Notes: generated from the letters alone by a model not told the origin. A stretch of DNA of 64,000 bases from Pseudomonas agarici (GCF_900109755.1 NZ_FOAR01000001.1:248001-312000), one strand, 5' to 3'; counted from the stretch's first letter, positions 20,788 to 32,446 are shown. Numbers and translations: made by a program.

Positions 20788-21423
20788 TCAACTGCGGTGT
20801 CGCGACTCCACTGCCTTGCGCAGGGTGTCGATCAGGGACTGAATGCGGGCATGTTGTATTTTCATCGAGGCCTTGTTCACCACCAGGCGCGAGCTGATGG
20901 TCGCGATCAGTTGCTGGGGCTCCAAGCCGTTGGCCCGCAGGGTGTTGCCGGTGTCGACGACGTCGATGATTTTGTCGGCCAGACCGATCAGCGGCGCCAG
21001 CTCCATCGAACCATACAGCTTGATGATATCGACCTGACGCCCCTGCTCCGCGTAGTAACGCTTGGCGACATTGACGAACTTAGTCGCCACCCGCAGGCGG
21101 CCCTTGGGCTCTACCGCGCCGACGGCCCCGGCGGTCATCAGTCTGCATTGGGCGATCTGTAGGTCCAGTGGCTCGTACAAGCCCTGGCCACCGTACTCCA
21201 TCAACACATCCTTACCGGCAACGCCGAGGTCGGCGGCACCGTGCTCGACATAGGTCGGCACATCAGTGGCGCGAACGATCAGCAGGCGCACGTCGGCCTG
21301 GGTCGTGGGAATGATCAGCTTGCGACTCTTGTCCGGATTCTCGGTCGGCACAATACCCGCTTCGGCGAGCAACGGCAGGGTATCGTCGAGGATGCGGCCC
21401 TTCGACAGTGCAATGGTCAGCAT
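20788..21423 (-). CDS. hisG: ATP phosphoribosyltransferase (short form)
   Basis: 211 residues, the HisG-S form that needs the regulatory subunit HisZ (not in this window). It starts histidine synthesis by joining ATP and [14 protein letters not shown] at the N-terminus and the PRPP motif [20 protein letters not shown] with [13 protein letters not shown] are clear. Confidence 0.95.
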   Translation of the reverse strand: MLTIALSKGRILDDTLPLLAEAGIVPTENPDKSRKLIIPTTQADVRLLIVRATDVPTYVEHGAADLGVAGKDVLMEYGGQGLYEPLDLQIAQCRLMTAGAVGAVEPKGRLRVATKFVNVAKRYYAEQGRQVDIIKLYGSMELAPLIGLADKIIDVVDTGNTLRANGLEPQQLIATISSRLVVNKASMKIQHARIQSLIDTLRKAVESRHRS

Positions 21424-21487
21424 GGGGGAAACCTAGGTCCTTAAATCAGGATACTCATGCCCGGCGACAACGGGCGCCGGACATAGA

Positions 21488-21513
21488 TCGAGCCTGCAAT
21501 GATACAGGCTCGA
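21488..21513. repeat. Inverted repeat between murA and hisG
   Basis: TCGAGCCTG (21488-21496) and CAGGCTCGA (21505-21513), loop of eight, in the 169-base gap between murA and hisG. A second, degenerate repeat-like stretch follows at about 21549-21582 with CCACTG and CAGTGG ends. No T-run. Possibly an RNA hairpin or REP relic. Confidence 0.4.
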
Positions 21514-21592
21514 CGCGTAAAACCAATGGTTGGCGTATCCCTACGCCGCTCCACTGCAGGAGCCAAGCTCGCGCCTTCAGTGGAACGTGGGA

Positions 21593-22876
<1,284 letters not shown>

Positions 22877-22882
22877 TCAGGC

Positions 22883-23122
22883 TCAGGTGCGCTCGACCCA
22901 GGCCGCGCTGCTGAAAAATTTCATAGTGATCGCGTGGATGCTGCCATCGGTGATCCACGGGTTCAAATGGGCATAGACCTGCTGTTGACGCTTGACCGGG
23001 CTCAATGCCGCCAGTTCGTCGCTGATCACATTCAGCTGAAAATTACAGCCCTCGCCCTCAACTTCAACCTGAGTTCCTGGCAGCTTTGCTTCAAGGAAAC
23101 TCTTTACTTCGGTGGCCTGCAT
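22883..23122 (-). CDS. ibaG: BolA-family protein IbaG (YrbA)
   Basis: 79 residues from the ATG at 23122. Small BolA-fold protein, with EVEGEGCNFQLNVISDELA and RQQQVYAHLNPWITDGSIHAITM. BolA proteins work with monothiol glutaredoxins in iron-sulfur trafficking. It keeps the conserved mla-ibaG-murA order. A terminator separates it from mlaB. Confidence 0.93.
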   Translation of the reverse strand: MQATEVKSFLEAKLPGTQVEVEGEGCNFQLNVISDELAALSPVKRQQQVYAHLNPWITDGSIHAITMKFFSSAAWVERT

Positions 23123-23168
23123 GCTCAACCTCAATCGGCGCCCAACGCGCGCGGGTCGGCCATCATAC

Positions 23169-23221
23169 AAAAAAGCCCCGCGCCTGCGAACCCCGCATTG
23201 CAGGACTCCGATGGGGGGCTT
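23169..23221 (-). terminator. Terminator after mlaB
   Basis: On the minus strand AAGCCCC pairs with GGGGCTT around an inner CCTGC/GCAGG hairpin, followed by a run of six T. It lies 15 bases after the mlaB stop, so ibaG-murA may need their own promoter or read-through. Confidence 0.65.
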
Positions 23222-23236
23222 GTCTGCTTGTGGCAA

Positions 23237-23542
23237 TTAATGGACAGCCAACAGTTCCGTCAGCTCGGAAACTTCGGCGATTTCACGCATGTCCAGAGGC
23301 ATCGCGCGAATGCTCAACGACTTGCCATCCTGCGCCGCGTCCCGCATGAACGCCAGTAGCAGGGCCAGGCCGACGCTGCTGGACTTCTCCACGGCCGAGC
23401 AGTCGACCACCAGGGCCGGCGCTTCGCTAGCCTTGATCAGCGCCTGGCCCTGCTTGCGCAAAGCCGGGCCGGTGGTGTAATCGAGCACACCCGCCAGGTG
23501 TACTTCACCCGGTTCGCCGAGGCGAATGCTGGCCTCACTCAC
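23237..23542 (-). CDS. mlaB: STAS-domain protein MlaB
   Basis: 101 residues from a GTG at 23542 that overlaps the mlaC end by eight bases. STAS domain with VVDCSAVEKSSSVGLALLLAFMRDA. MlaB binds the ATPase MlaF and is needed for assembly and activity of the MlaFEDB complex in the inner membrane. No ATG is available at the right place. Confidence 0.88.
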   Translation of the reverse strand: MSEASIRLGEPGEVHLAGVLDYTTGPALRKQGQALIKASEAPALVVDCSAVEKSSSVGLALLLAFMRDAAQDGKSLSIRAMPLDMREIAEVSELTELLAVH

Positions 23543-24194
23543 CGCCGCTACTCTTCTGTGGGTTTTTCTCGGATTCGACCTTGGCCTTCTCCACTTCACT
23601 GGCCCAGCCGTCGATGGTCTTGTCCAGGTTGTTGCCGTTGCGCTGCATGGCATCGGCGAACTGGTCGCGGAACAGCTTACCGATATTGATACCGTTGATG
23701 ATCACGTTACGCAGCTTCCATTCACCGTTGATCTTCTCAAGGGTGTAGGACACCGGGTAGACCGTACCGTGGTTGTCTTTGACGGTCATGCCGACGCTGG
23801 TCCGGTCACCCGACTCATCCTTCGGCGGATCGACGGTGATGCCCTGGTTGTTGTACTCCAACAAGGCATTGCCGTAGAACTGGAACAGCCCGCGCTTGAA
23901 GTTTTCCTGGAAGCGACGCATCTGCTCGGGTGTCGCCTTGCGCGAATATTTGACCGTCATGATGCTCTTGGAAATGCCTTCGGCATCCACCACCGGGCCG
24001 ACGATGGTGTTCAACGAGTTGTAGAAGTCCGACGGGTTCTGCTTGTACTTTTCCTTGTTCGCCGACAGGTCGGCCAACATCCGATTGGTGGTGTCTTGTA
24101 TCAGGTCGTGGGCAGAAACTGCCGCCGAGGCATTGCCCATCAGCGGCAGCGACGCAAGCAGCACCAAAAGACTACGGCGCAAGGTAGAGATCAT
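23535..24194 (-). CDS. mlaC: Periplasmic phospholipid-binding protein MlaC
   Basis: 219 residues from the ATG at 24194, chosen because GAGGAA lies seven bases before it; an upstream ATG at 24209 overlaps the mlaD stop. Signal peptide ending near NASA (about residue 24). MlaC shuttles phospholipids between the outer-membrane MlaA complex and MlaFEDB. The TTNRMLADL start, SKSIMTVKYSRKATPEQ and INGEWKLRNVIINGINIGK segments are typical. Confidence 0.93.
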   Translation of the reverse strand: MISTLRRSLLVLLASLPLMGNASAAVSAHDLIQDTTNRMLADLSANKEKYKQNPSDFYNSLNTIVGPVVDAEGISKSIMTVKYSRKATPEQMRRFQENFKRGLFQFYGNALLEYNNQGITVDPPKDESGDRTSVGMTVKDNHGTVYPVSYTLEKINGEWKLRNVIINGINIGKLFRDQFADAMQRNGNNLDKTIDGWASEVEKAKVESEKNPQKSSGGE

Positions 24195-24205
24195 GGAAGA
24201 ATTCC

Positions 24206-24673
24206 TCATTTGGCGTCTTTGTTAACGGTATTGAGCAGGAATTTACCGATCAGGTCTTCCAATACCAACGACGACTGGGTGTCATGAATAGTTCCACTAT
24301 CCTTGAGCAAGGTGTCTTCCCCGCCCACGCTGATACCGATGTACTTCTCACCGAGCAAGCCCGCGGTGAGGATAGACGCGGTGGAGTCAGTCGGCAGGTT
24401 GTTCACGCGTTTTTCGACTTGCATGGTCACTCTGCCGGTGAAACTGTCGCGGTCCAGATCGATTGCCGTGACCTTGCCGATGGTGACACCGGCCATGGTC
24501 ACCTTAGCCCTGACAGTCAATCCGGCGATATTGTCAAAATAGGCATAAAGTTTGTAGGTTTCGGTATTTGCCGTCGGGGACAGCCCACTGACCCGCAACG
24601 CCAGCAATAGCAAAGCCAGGATGCCAGCCAGCAGGAAAAGGCCGACACCGATTTCCAGGGTGCGGTTTTGCAT
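24206..24673 (-). CDS. mlaD: MCE-domain protein MlaD
   Basis: 155 residues: one N-terminal membrane helix (about 5-27), then a single MCE domain (about 38-118) and a short tail. MlaD forms the hexameric ring on MlaE that holds phospholipid in the periplasm. Overlaps mlaE by one base. Confidence 0.94.
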   Translation of the reverse strand: MQNRTLEIGVGLFLLAGILALLLLALRVSGLSPTANTETYKLYAYFDNIAGLTVRAKVTMAGVTIGKVTAIDLDRDSFTGRVTMQVEKRVNNLPTDSTASILTAGLLGEKYIGISVGGEDTLLKDSGTIHDTQSSLVLEDLIGKFLLNTVNKDAK

Positions 24674-25470
24674 CAGAAATCTCCAAACATCAAGGCAGTC
24701 AGAATAAAGTCCAGGCCGAGGACTGCCAGGGAGGCATAGACCACGGTCTTGGTCGTGGCACGACTGATCCCTTCTGAAGTGGGTTCACAGTCGTAGCCTT
24801 GAAACACGGCAATCCAGGTCACCACGAAGGCGAACACGATACTTTTTATAATCCCGTTCAGCACGTCACCGTTGAAGGTCACGCTGTTCTGCATATTGGC
24901 CCAGTACGAGCCATCGTAGACACCCAACCAGTCCACCGCCACCCACGAACCACCCCAAATCCCGACCACACTGAAAATCATCGTCAGCAACGGTAGGGAG
25001 ATGAAGCCGGCCCATAGCCGTGGCGCGACAATATACTTGAGTGGATCGACGCCGATCATCTCCAGGCTGGAAAGCTGCTCAGTGGATTTCATGTTGCCGA
25101 TTTCCGCGGTCAACGCCGAACCAGCGCGGCCGGCGAATAGCAAAGCGGTGACTACCGGCCCCAGCTCGCGCAGCAACGTCAGGGCGACCATCTGCCCCAC
25201 CGCCTGCTCGGAACCGTAGCTGGAAAGGATATTGAACCCCTGTAGCGCCAGCACCATACCGATGAACACCCCGGACACGACGATGATTACCAGGGACATC
25301 ACCCCTACCGAGTACAGTTGTCTGATCAGCAGGCCGAAGCCACCGCCGATTCCGCCACGACCGAACAGCACATGAAACAGAAACAACGTCGAACGCCCAA
25401 GCACCGCGAGCACATCGATGCTCGAACGGCCGAACAGACGAACTCTCTCGATTAATGATTTCTTGCGCAT
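24673..25470 (-). CDS. mlaE: Phospholipid transporter permease MlaE
   Basis: 265 residues with five or so hydrophobic segments. Permease of the Mla ABC transporter. The conserved [24 protein letters not shown] coupling region and the [14 protein letters not shown] stretch are intact. It shares one base with mlaF and one with mlaD, so the operon is tightly coupled. Confidence 0.95.
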   Translation of the reverse strand: MRKKSLIERVRLFGRSSIDVLAVLGRSTLFLFHVLFGRGGIGGGFGLLIRQLYSVGVMSLVIIVVSGVFIGMVLALQGFNILSSYGSEQAVGQMVALTLLRELGPVVTALLFAGRAGSALTAEIGNMKSTEQLSSLEMIGVDPLKYIVAPRLWAGFISLPLLTMIFSVVGIWGGSWVAVDWLGVYDGSYWANMQNSVTFNGDVLNGIIKSIVFAFVVTWIAVFQGYDCEPTSEGISRATTKTVVYASLAVLGLDFILTALMFGDF

Positions 25471-26279
25471 CAGCGCTTCCCCAACAAATCTGCGCGGTAG
25501 TCCGGCGCCGGGTAATGGAACGGCACGAGACCGTCTGGATCGCCGGTCATGAACTGGCGAATACGCGGGTTATCGGCGTTCATCAATTCTTCGGGCGTGC
25601 CTTGCCCCAGCACCTGTCCGTCGCCCATCACATACAAGTAGTCGGCAATGCTCGCGGTTTCCGTCAGGTCATGGGAGACGACGATACTGGTAATCCCCAA
25701 CGCGTCGTTGAGCAGGCGAATCAGGCGCACCAGCACGCCCATGGCGATCGGGTCCTGGCCGACGAAAGGCTCGTCATACATGAGAATTCCCGGATCGAGG
25801 GCAATCGCCCGTGCCAGCGCCACACGACGCTTCATGCCGCCGGACAGCTCATCGGGCATCAGGTCGACCGCGCCGCGCAGACCGACCGCCTGCAACTTGA
25901 GCAGGACGATATCGCGAATCATCTCCTCCGGCAGTTCGGTGTGTACCCGCAGCGGAAAGGCAACGTTTTCGAAGACATCGAGATCGGTGAACAGCGCGCC
26001 GCTCTGGAACAGAACACCCATGTGCTTGCGGGCATCGAACAAGTCCCCGCGAGATAACGCCGGAAGATTCTGACCGTTGACCCACACCTCGCCGCGGCTG
26101 GGGCGCAACTGGGCACCCATCAACCGCAACAGAGTGGTTTTGCCGCACCCGGAAGGTCCCATGATGCCGGTAACCTTGCCTCGTGGAATACGAATATCGA
26201 CATTATTGAAGATGCTGCGCGCGCCGCGCTTGAAGGTGACACCCTTCAGCTCGACAGCGTAGGCGTTATCGGCGCTCAT
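25470..26279 (-). CDS. mlaF: Phospholipid transporter ATPase MlaF
   Basis: 269 residues. ABC ATPase with Walker [10 protein letters not shown] (41-49), signature [14 protein letters not shown], Walker [14 protein letters not shown] and the switch His (VVSHD). First gene of the minus-strand mlaFEDCB operon, which keeps the outer-membrane lipid asymmetry by moving phospholipids. Divergent from kdsD across 289 bases. Confidence 0.96.
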   Translation of the reverse strand: MSADNAYAVELKGVTFKRGARSIFNNVDIRIPRGKVTGIMGPSGCGKTTLLRLMGAQLRPSRGEVWVNGQNLPALSRGDLFDARKHMGVLFQSGALFTDLDVFENVAFPLRVHTELPEEMIRDIVLLKLQAVGLRGAVDLMPDELSGGMKRRVALARAIALDPGILMYDEPFVGQDPIAMGVLVRLIRLLNDALGITSIVVSHDLTETASIADYLYVMGDGQVLGQGTPEELMNADNPRIRQFMTGDPDGLVPFHYPAPDYRADLLGKR

Positions 26280-26529
26280 CTAAACTCCTTGCGATGCAGC
26301 CTCTGACTCGGACACCAGGCCTCCATTATAGAGACGCGCACTTCCTGAGCGGGCCGAACTGGTCGCGAACTATATCACTGCTGATACGAGCCGCCCAAGA
26401 CCGAAGCTTTGCTTGTTCGTGCTAAATACAGCCGGGTTTGACAGACTGCAAAGCAAAAACCCATGGCAACGTCCTACACTGATTGAGCAAAGCACAACGA
26501 TCAAGCGTGAGGGAATTGTTAGTTACCGT

Positions 26530-26535
26530 TATAAT
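26530..26535 (+). promoter_or_regulatory. Probable -10 element of the kdsD-lpt operon
   Basis: A perfect TATAAT 33 bases before the kdsD start in the 289-base mlaF/kdsD gap (26280-26568). The -35 region is poor. Nothing else recognisable is seen in the gap. Confidence 0.45.
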
Positions 26536-26568
26536 CGCGCCCTTTCATCAGGCTATACGATTTCTGAC

Positions 26569-27543
26569 ATGAGCCCATCCAGCGACCTGATTCAATCAGC
26601 ACAACGCACCATCCGCCTCGAAGTAGAGGCCGTAGAAGGCTTGTTGGCCCATATCGACGCAGATTTTGTACGCGCTTGCGAGATGATTCTGGCCAGCAAG
26701 GGCCGCGTGGTCGTGGTCGGCATGGGCAAGTCCGGGCACGTCGGCAACAAAATTGCCGCGACCCTGGCCAGCACTGGCACCACGGCTTTTTTTGTCCACC
26801 CGGCGGAAGCCAGCCATGGCGACATGGGCATGATCACTCGGGATGACATTATCCTGGCCCTGTCGAACTCCGGCTCGACCGTGGAAATCATTACCCTGCT
26901 GCCGCTGATCAAGCGTCTGGGTATCCAGTTGATCAGCTTGACCGGCAACCCGGACTCGCCGTTGGCCAAGGCCGCCGAGGTCAACCTGAACGTGCGTGTC
27001 GAGCATGAAGCCTGCCCACTGAACCTGGCGCCCACCTCATCGACCACCGCCGCGCTGGTGATGGGCGATGCCCTGGCCGTGGCGTTGCTGGAAGCCCGTG
27101 GTTTCACTGCTGAAGATTTCGCCTTTTCCCATCCGGGAGGAGCCCTGGGCCGCCGCCTGTTGCTCAAAGTGGAAAATGTCATGCATTGCGGCGACGAACT
27201 GCCGCAGGTGTTGCGCGGCACATTGTTGAAACACGCACTCATGGAAATGACTCGCAAGGGCCTGGGTATGACCGTGGTGGTCGAGGCCGATGGCCGCCTC
27301 GCGGGGATCTTTACCGATGGCGACCTGCGCCGCACGCTGGATCGCAGCATCGATATCCACAGCGCCTTGATCGAAGAAGTGATGACCCCGCACGGCAAGA
27401 CCGCGCAGGCCGAAATGCTCGCCGCTGAAGCCCTAAAGATCATGGAAGACCATAAAATCAGCGCGCTGGTGGTAGTCGATGACGAGGAGCGCCCGGTGGG
27501 CGCCTTGAACATGCATGATTTGCTGCGCGCAGGAGTGATGTAA
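26569..27543 (+). CDS. kdsD: Arabinose-5-phosphate isomerase
   Basis: 324 residues from the ATG at 26569. N-terminal SIS sugar-isomerase domain (about 40-180; GMGKSGHVGNKIAATL, SNSGSTVEI) and two C-terminal CBS domains (about 205-320). It converts ribulose 5-phosphate to arabinose 5-phosphate, the first step to Kdo for LPS core. kdsC starts on the base after its stop. Confidence 0.95.
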   Translation: MSPSSDLIQSAQRTIRLEVEAVEGLLAHIDADFVRACEMILASKGRVVVVGMGKSGHVGNKIAATLASTGTTAFFVHPAEASHGDMGMITRDDIILALSNSGSTVEIITLLPLIKRLGIQLISLTGNPDSPLAKAAEVNLNVRVEHEACPLNLAPTSSTTAALVMGDALAVALLEARGFTAEDFAFSHPGGALGRRLLLKVENVMHCGDELPQVLRGTLLKHALMEMTRKGLGMTVVVEADGRLAGIFTDGDLRRTLDRSIDIHSALIEEVMTPHGKTAQAEMLAAEALKIMEDHKISALVVVDDEERPVGALNMHDLLRAGVM

Positions 27544-28068
27544 ATGAACACCGATCTGCTGCAACGCGCCAAACCCATCAAGCTGGCGGTCTTCGACGTC
27601 GATGGCGTGTTGACCGACGGTCGCCTGTATTTTCTCGAGGACGGCACCGAGTTCAAGTCCTTCAGCACCCTCGACGGCCAGGGTATCAAGATGCTGATGG
27701 CCGCAGGCGTACAGACCGCTATCATCAGCGGTCGCAAGACCTCGCTGGTCGAGCGTCGGGCGAAAAACCTGGGCATCCCCCATGTGTTCCAGGGCCGTGA
27801 AGACAAACTTGTGGTTCTGGACGCCCTGCTGGCTGAACTCAATCTAAGCTATGAACAAGTCGCTTATCTGGGCGACGATCTGCCGGACTTGCCAGTGATC
27901 CGTCGCGTCGGACTGGGCATGGCCGTGGCCAATGCCGCAGGCTTCGTTCGCCAACACGCTCACGGCGTTACCCAGGCCCGCGGTGGAGAAGGTGCCGCCC
28001 GCGAATTTTGCGAGCTGATCCTGTGCGCCCAAGACAGCCTTGAAGCGGCCCACGCCGCCTACCTGTAG
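27544..28068 (+). CDS. kdsC: Kdo-8-phosphate phosphatase
   Basis: 174-residue HAD-superfamily enzyme; catalytic Asp18 and Asp20 in FDVDGVLTDG, with GDDLPDLPVI as the C-terminal metal motif. It has no cap domain, as in tetrameric KdsC. It dephosphorylates Kdo 8-phosphate to Kdo. Directly fused in frame position after kdsD and eight bases before lptC. Confidence 0.95.
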   Translation: MNTDLLQRAKPIKLAVFDVDGVLTDGRLYFLEDGTEFKSFSTLDGQGIKMLMAAGVQTAIISGRKTSLVERRAKNLGIPHVFQGREDKLVVLDALLAELNLSYEQVAYLGDDLPDLPVIRRVGLGMAVANAAGFVRQHAHGVTQARGGEGAAREFCELILCAQDSLEAAHAAYL

Positions 28069-28076
28069 AGCTATTT

Positions 28077-28649
28077 ATGCTGAGCAAGAAAATTCGCAAT
28101 ATTTTGCTGTTCGCCGGTATTGCCGCCCTCTTCGCGGCCGTGGGCTACTGGAACATCAACCCGGAACGTTTCCTGGAGCAAACGGCTGCGCCTGTGGATA
28201 ACACGCTGATCGACTACTATGCGATCAACGCCCACAGTGTCCAGTACCTGCCAGACGGCAAGGTGCAGTACGACATGACCGGCGACAAGGTCGAGCACTT
28301 CAAGGTCTCCGACACAACCCTGGTCACCAAGCCCAACCTGCAGCTCTATCGCGGCACCGCCTTCCCCTGGCACGTCCAGAGCGAACGTGCCGAGGTCAAC
28401 CCGGACGGCACCCAGGTCGAACTGATCGACTCGGTCCGCATCGCGCGCACCGACGAAAAACAGCGCAATATACTCATCACCAGTAGCCGAATGACAGTAT
28501 TCCCACAGAAGCAATATGCGCAGACCGAGCAAGCCGTTAGAATCGACGGTCCCAATGGCGTCACCACGGGTACGGGCATGAAAGCCTATCTGGAAGAAAG
28601 CAGGATGCACCTGCTATCGAACGTAAGAGGACAGTATGAGTCTCGTTAA
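28077..28649 (+). CDS. lptC: LPS export protein LptC
   Basis: 190 residues: a single N-terminal membrane helix (about 7-25) and a periplasmic beta-jellyroll. LptC links the LptBFG transporter to the LptA bridge. The lptA start lies 14 bases inside its 3' end. Confidence 0.92.
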   Translation: MLSKKIRNILLFAGIAALFAAVGYWNINPERFLEQTAAPVDNTLIDYYAINAHSVQYLPDGKVQYDMTGDKVEHFKVSDTTLVTKPNLQLYRGTAFPWHVQSERAEVNPDGTQVELIDSVRIARTDEKQRNILITSSRMTVFPQKQYAQTEQAVRIDGPNGVTTGTGMKAYLEESRMHLLSNVRGQYESR

Positions 28650-29181
28650 AACCCTCCCGATTTTGCTCAGCCTGGGCGCAGTACTGGGAAGCGTGAATGC
28701 CTGGGCTCTGCCGAACGACAGAGATCAGCCCATCCGCATTCAAGCCGACGATGCTCAACTGGATGACAAACAAGGCATTGCCACCTACAAGGGCGACGTT
28801 GTCATCACTCAAGGTTCGATGGTCGTCAGGGGCAATACCGTGACGCTCACCCGTACTGCCTCGGGAGACATCGACGTGGTGACCTCCGTGGGCAACCTGG
28901 CGTACTTCGAACAGCGACAGAAGGTCACCGACACACAACCGGTCAAGGGTTATGGCAAAACCATCCAATACCTCGCCCAGCAGAACCGTATCGTCCTGAT
29001 CGACCAGGCCAAAGTGGTCAACGAAGGCAACACCACCGAAGGCGAGAAGATCGTCTACGACACGGTGAAGCAGGTGGCCACCGCCGGTCGCGCCAATGGC
29101 ACGCCGATTGCCACGCCACGGCCGCGTATCGACATGGTTATCCAACCGAAAAAGAAAACCGACGAGCAAAAGGCCCAGTAA
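28636..29181 (+). CDS. lptA: LPS export periplasmic bridge LptA
   Basis: 181 residues with a signal peptide ending near VNAWA (about residue 24). The OstA/LptA motif [25 protein letters not shown] is clear. LptA oligomers carry LPS across the periplasm. The Lys-rich end ([12 protein letters not shown]) is usual. Overlaps lptC by 14 bases and lptB by one. Confidence 0.95.
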   Translation: MSLVKTLPILLSLGAVLGSVNAWALPNDRDQPIRIQADDAQLDDKQGIATYKGDVVITQGSMVVRGNTVTLTRTASGDIDVVTSVGNLAYFEQRQKVTDTQPVKGYGKTIQYLAQQNRIVLIDQAKVVNEGNTTEGEKIVYDTVKQVATAGRANGTPIATPRPRIDMVIQPKKKTDEQKAQ

Positions 29182-29906
29182 TGGCAATTTTGAAAGCCCA
29201 GCATCTGGCCAAAGCCTACAAAACTCGCCAGGTGGTGCGTGACGTCAGCCTGTCGATCGAAAGCGGACAGATCGTCGGCCTGCTCGGCCCCAACGGTGCC
29301 GGCAAGACCACCTGTTTCTACATGATCGTCGGCTTGGTTCAGGCCGACCAGGGACGCGTGCTGATCGACGACCATGACGTCAGTCACCAGCCGATGCATG
29401 GCCGCGCCCGTGCGGGCATCGGTTACTTGCCCCAGGAAGCCTCGATTTTTCGCAAGCTGTCGGTGGCCGACAACATCATGGCAATCCTCGAGACCCGCAA
29501 GGAACTCGACAAGGCCGCCCGGCGCAAGGAACTGGAAAGCCTGCTACAGGAATTCCATATCAGTCACATTCGCGACAACCTCGGCATGAGCCTGTCCGGT
29601 GGCGAGCGCCGCCGAGTGGAAATCGCCCGCGCCCTGGCCACCGCACCGAAATTCATCCTGCTGGATGAACCCTTCGCCGGTGTCGACCCGATTTCCGTCG
29701 GCGATATCAAGCAGATCATTTACCACCTCAAGGCCAAGGGCATCGGTGTACTGATCACCGACCACAACGTTCGCGAGACCCTGGACATCTGCGAAACCGC
29801 CTATATCGTCAATGATGGACAACTGATCGCCGAAGGCGATTCGGCCACCATCCTGGCCAACGAGCTGGTCAAGGAAGTCTATCTGGGCCATGAGTTCCGC
29901 CTGTAA
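29181..29906 (+). CDS. lptB: LPS export ATPase LptB
   Basis: 241 residues. ABC ATPase with Walker [10 protein letters not shown] (36-44), signature [15 protein letters not shown], Walker [13 protein letters not shown] and the H-switch in [10 protein letters not shown]. It powers LPS extraction with LptFG, which are encoded elsewhere. Last gene of the kdsD-kdsC-lptCAB run before rpoN. Confidence 0.96.
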   Translation: MAILKAQHLAKAYKTRQVVRDVSLSIESGQIVGLLGPNGAGKTTCFYMIVGLVQADQGRVLIDDHDVSHQPMHGRARAGIGYLPQEASIFRKLSVADNIMAILETRKELDKAARRKELESLLQEFHISHIRDNLGMSLSGGERRRVEIARALATAPKFILLDEPFAGVDPISVGDIKQIIYHLKAKGIGVLITDHNVRETLDICETAYIVNDGQLIAEGDSATILANELVKEVYLGHEFRL

Positions 29907-29932
29907 GCCCGACGGTGTTTGGCTACCCGCCT

Positions 29933-29984
29933 GAGTGCCGGAATGTTCGATAAAGCATCCTATGCTTTTATTGTTACGGCACTC
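29933..29984 (+). terminator. Nested hairpin between lptB and rpoN
   Basis: Outer stem GAGTGCCG (29933-29940) with CGGCACTC (29977-29984) encloses an inner hairpin AAAGCAT-CCT-ATGCTTT (29952-29968) followed by TATTGTTA. It may end the lpt transcript or act as an RNA element ahead of rpoN. Confidence 0.45.
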
Positions 29985-30009
29985 TAGGCAAACGCTTGGA
30001 TTTCAGGCA

Positions 30010-30015
30010 TATAAT
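30010..30015 (+). promoter_or_regulatory. Possible -10 element of rpoN
   Basis: A perfect TATAAT 77 bases before the rpoN start, downstream of the nested hairpin. The -35 hexamer is not convincing. Confidence 0.4.
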
Positions 30016-30092
30016 TTGCTTATGTTTGGCGCTCCGGCGCCCTGTAGTGGATGGCGCATGTGCGCCGGCAAATAAGGTGTTAAGCCCCTGCC

Positions 30093-31586
30093 ATGAAACC
30101 ATCGCTAGTCCTAAGAATGGGCCAGCAGCTGACGATGACACCGCAGCTGCAACAGGCCATCCGCCTGCTCCAATTGTCAACCCTGGACCTTCAGCAGGAA
30201 ATCCAGGAGGCCCTGGAATCCAACCCGATGCTCGAACGCCAGGAAGAAGGCGACGACTTCGATAATGCCGATCCACTGGCCGACAGCACCGAGCAAAAGC
30301 CCACTACCGACGTCCAGGAAACCTCCTACCAGGAAACCGCGCCCACGGTCGACAACCTCGAGGAAGGCGACTGGAACGAACGCATTCCCAACGAACTCCC
30401 GGTCGACACCGCCTGGGAAGACGTTTACCAGACCAGCGCCAGCAGCCTGCCTAGCAGCGATGACGACGAGTGGGACTTCACCACCCGCACCTCCGCCGGC
30501 GAAAGCCTGCAAAGCCACCTACTGTGGCAGTTGAACCTGGCACCGATGTCCGACACCGACCGGCTGATCGCGGTGACCCTGATCGACTGCATCAACAGTC
30601 AGGGCTACTTGGACGAGACCCTCGAGGAAATTCTCGACGCCTTCGATCCGGAGCTGGACATCGAGCTCGACGAAATCGAAGCCGTCCTGCACCGCATCCA
30701 ACAGTTCGAACCGGCCGGCATCGGCGCCCGCAACCTCGGCGAGTGCCTGCTGCTGCAACTGCGCCAACTGCCGAGCGAGACCCCATGGCTGAGCGAAGCG
30801 AAACGTCTGGTCAACGACTATATCGACCTGCTGGGCAGCCGCGACTACAGCCAGTTGATGCGCCGTATGAAGCTCAAGGAAGACGAACTGCGCCAGGTCA
30901 TCGAGCTGGTGCAAAGCCTCAACCCGCGCCCTGGCTCGCAGATCGAATCCAGCGAAGCCGAATATGTGGTGCCCGACGTCATCGTGCGTAAGGACAGCGA
31001 GCGCTGGCTGGTAGAACTGAACCAGGAGTCGGTGCCACGCCTGCGGGTCAATCCGCAATACGCCGGGTTTGTCCGCCGCGCCGATACCAGCGCCGACAAC
31101 ACCTTCATGCGTAATCAGTTGCAGGAAGCCCGCTGGTTCATCAAGAGCCTGCAGAGCCGTAACGAAACCCTAATGAAGGTCGCCACCCAGATCGTCGAAC
31201 ACCAGCGCGGCTTCCTGGAGTACGGTGATGAAGCGATGAAACCGCTGGTCCTGCATGACATCGCCGAAGCCGTGGGTATGCACGAATCGACGATTTCCCG
31301 GGTCACCACCCAAAAATTCATGCATACCCCTCGCGGTATTTATGAGTTGAAATACTTTTTCTCCAGCCATGTCAGCACCTCCGAAGGCGGTGAATGCTCG
31401 TCCACGGCGATCCGCGCGATCATCAAGAAACTGGTTGCGGCGGAAAATCAGAAAAAGCCGTTGAGTGACAGCAAGATCGCTGGTTTACTGGAGGCACAAG
31501 GCATTCAGGTCGCCCGTCGCACCGTCGCCAAGTACCGTGAATCCCTCGGGATCGCACCTTCCAGCGAACGGAAGCGGTTGATGTAA
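30093..31586 (+). CDS. rpoN: RNA polymerase sigma-54 factor
   Basis: 497 residues. Region I (about 1-50) is Gln/Leu-rich and binds activators ([13 protein letters not shown]). An acidic region II follows (about 50-125), then the core-binding domain. The C-terminal part holds the helix-turn-helix ([17 protein letters not shown]) and the RpoN box [10 protein letters not shown] that reads the -24 element. It directs nitrogen, motility and carbon genes that need enhancer-binding proteins. hpf, ptsN, rapZ and ptsO follow in the classic order. Confidence 0.97.
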   Translation: MKPSLVLRMGQQLTMTPQLQQAIRLLQLSTLDLQQEIQEALESNPMLERQEEGDDFDNADPLADSTEQKPTTDVQETSYQETAPTVDNLEEGDWNERIPNELPVDTAWEDVYQTSASSLPSSDDDEWDFTTRTSAGESLQSHLLWQLNLAPMSDTDRLIAVTLIDCINSQGYLDETLEEILDAFDPELDIELDEIEAVLHRIQQFEPAGIGARNLGECLLLQLRQLPSETPWLSEAKRLVNDYIDLLGSRDYSQLMRRMKLKEDELRQVIELVQSLNPRPGSQIESSEAEYVVPDVIVRKDSERWLVELNQESVPRLRVNPQYAGFVRRADTSADNTFMRNQLQEARWFIKSLQSRNETLMKVATQIVEHQRGFLEYGDEAMKPLVLHDIAEAVGMHESTISRVTTQKFMHTPRGIYELKYFFSSHVSTSEGGECSSTAIRAIIKKLVAAENQKKPLSDSKIAGLLEAQGIQVARRTVAKYRESLGIAPSSERKRLM

Positions 31587-31663
31587 CCGCCGGGCGTGCC
31601 ACAGCGTTCCAGTGGCAGGCATACGCCTGCCGCTTCATGCACTGGCAACGAAGGAGAAGCTGT

Positions 31664-31969
31664 ATGCAAGTCAACATCAGTGGACACCAACTGGAAGTGA
31701 CCAAGCCCCTGCGTGAGTACACCGAAAGCAAGCTGCACAAGCTGGCGGGGCATTTTGACAAGATCACTCACGTGCAGGTCATCATGGAGGTCGATAAGCT
31801 CAAGCAGAAAATCGAGGCCACCCTGCATATACCGAATGCCAAGGTGGTTGCCAATGCAGAACATGACGACATGTATGCGGCGATTGACTCGCTCTACGAC
31901 AAGCTCGACCGCCAACTCATAAAGCACAAGGAAAAGAATCTGCACCTGCTGCAAGGTACAGGTCGTTAA
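31664..31969 (+). CDS. hpf: Ribosome hibernation promoting factor
   Basis: 101 residues from the ATG at 31664, preceded by AAGGAGAA. Short-form HPF/YfiA fold: MQVNISGHQLEVTKPLREYTESKL and the ANAEHDDMYAAIDSLYDKLDRQL helix. It inactivates and preserves ribosomes in stationary phase. Ten bases before ptsN. Confidence 0.94.
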   Translation: MQVNISGHQLEVTKPLREYTESKLHKLAGHFDKITHVQVIMEVDKLKQKIEATLHIPNAKVVANAEHDDMYAAIDSLYDKLDRQLIKHKEKNLHLLQGTGR

Positions 31970-31979
31970 CTCGCCCCCC

Positions 31980-32441
31980 ATGATTCGACTTGAAAACATC
32001 CTGACCCCCGGCCGTTCCCTGGTGAACGTGCCGGGCGGCAGTAAAAAACGCGCCCTCGAACAAATTGCCAACCTGATCGCCCGCGAAGTGCCCGATCTGG
32101 CAATGCAGGATGTCTACGAGAGCCTGATTGCCCGTGAAAAACTTGGCTCAACCGGTTTTGGCAACGGCATCGCTATTCCCCACTGCCGCCTCAAAGGCTG
32201 CGAGCTGCCCATCAGTGCCCTGATGCACCTGGATGCTCCCATCGATTTCGACGCCATCGACGGCGCGCCGGTCGATCTGCTGTTCGTGTTGTTGGTCCCG
32301 GAGGCCGCCACCGATGCGCACCTGGAACTGCTCCGGCAGATCGCCAGTATGCTGGACCGCAAAGAGGTGCGCGACCGCCTGCGCGGCGCACCGAGCAACG
32401 AAGCCCTGTATAAGGTTGTCCTGGACATACAGAACGGTTAG
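31980..32441 (+). CDS. ptsN: Nitrogen-PTS EIIA protein
   Basis: 153 residues. Phosphorylated His68 lies in [11 protein letters not shown]. End acceptor of the PtsP-NPr-EIIA(Ntr) relay, a regulatory phosphotransfer chain that controls potassium transport and nitrogen/carbon responses. NPr (ptsO) is 0.9 kb downstream; ptsP is elsewhere. Confidence 0.95.
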   Translation: MIRLENILTPGRSLVNVPGGSKKRALEQIANLIAREVPDLAMQDVYESLIAREKLGSTGFGNGIAIPHCRLKGCELPISALMHLDAPIDFDAIDGAPVDLLFVLLVPEAATDAHLELLRQIASMLDRKEVRDRLRGAPSNEALYKVVLDIQNG

Positions 32442-32446
32442 TCACC

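Noticed and set aside
26592..27842. 416-codon minus-strand frame opposite kdsD and kdsC
   Set aside because: Ser/Arg-rich translation typical of a shadow; it crosses two well-supported genes.
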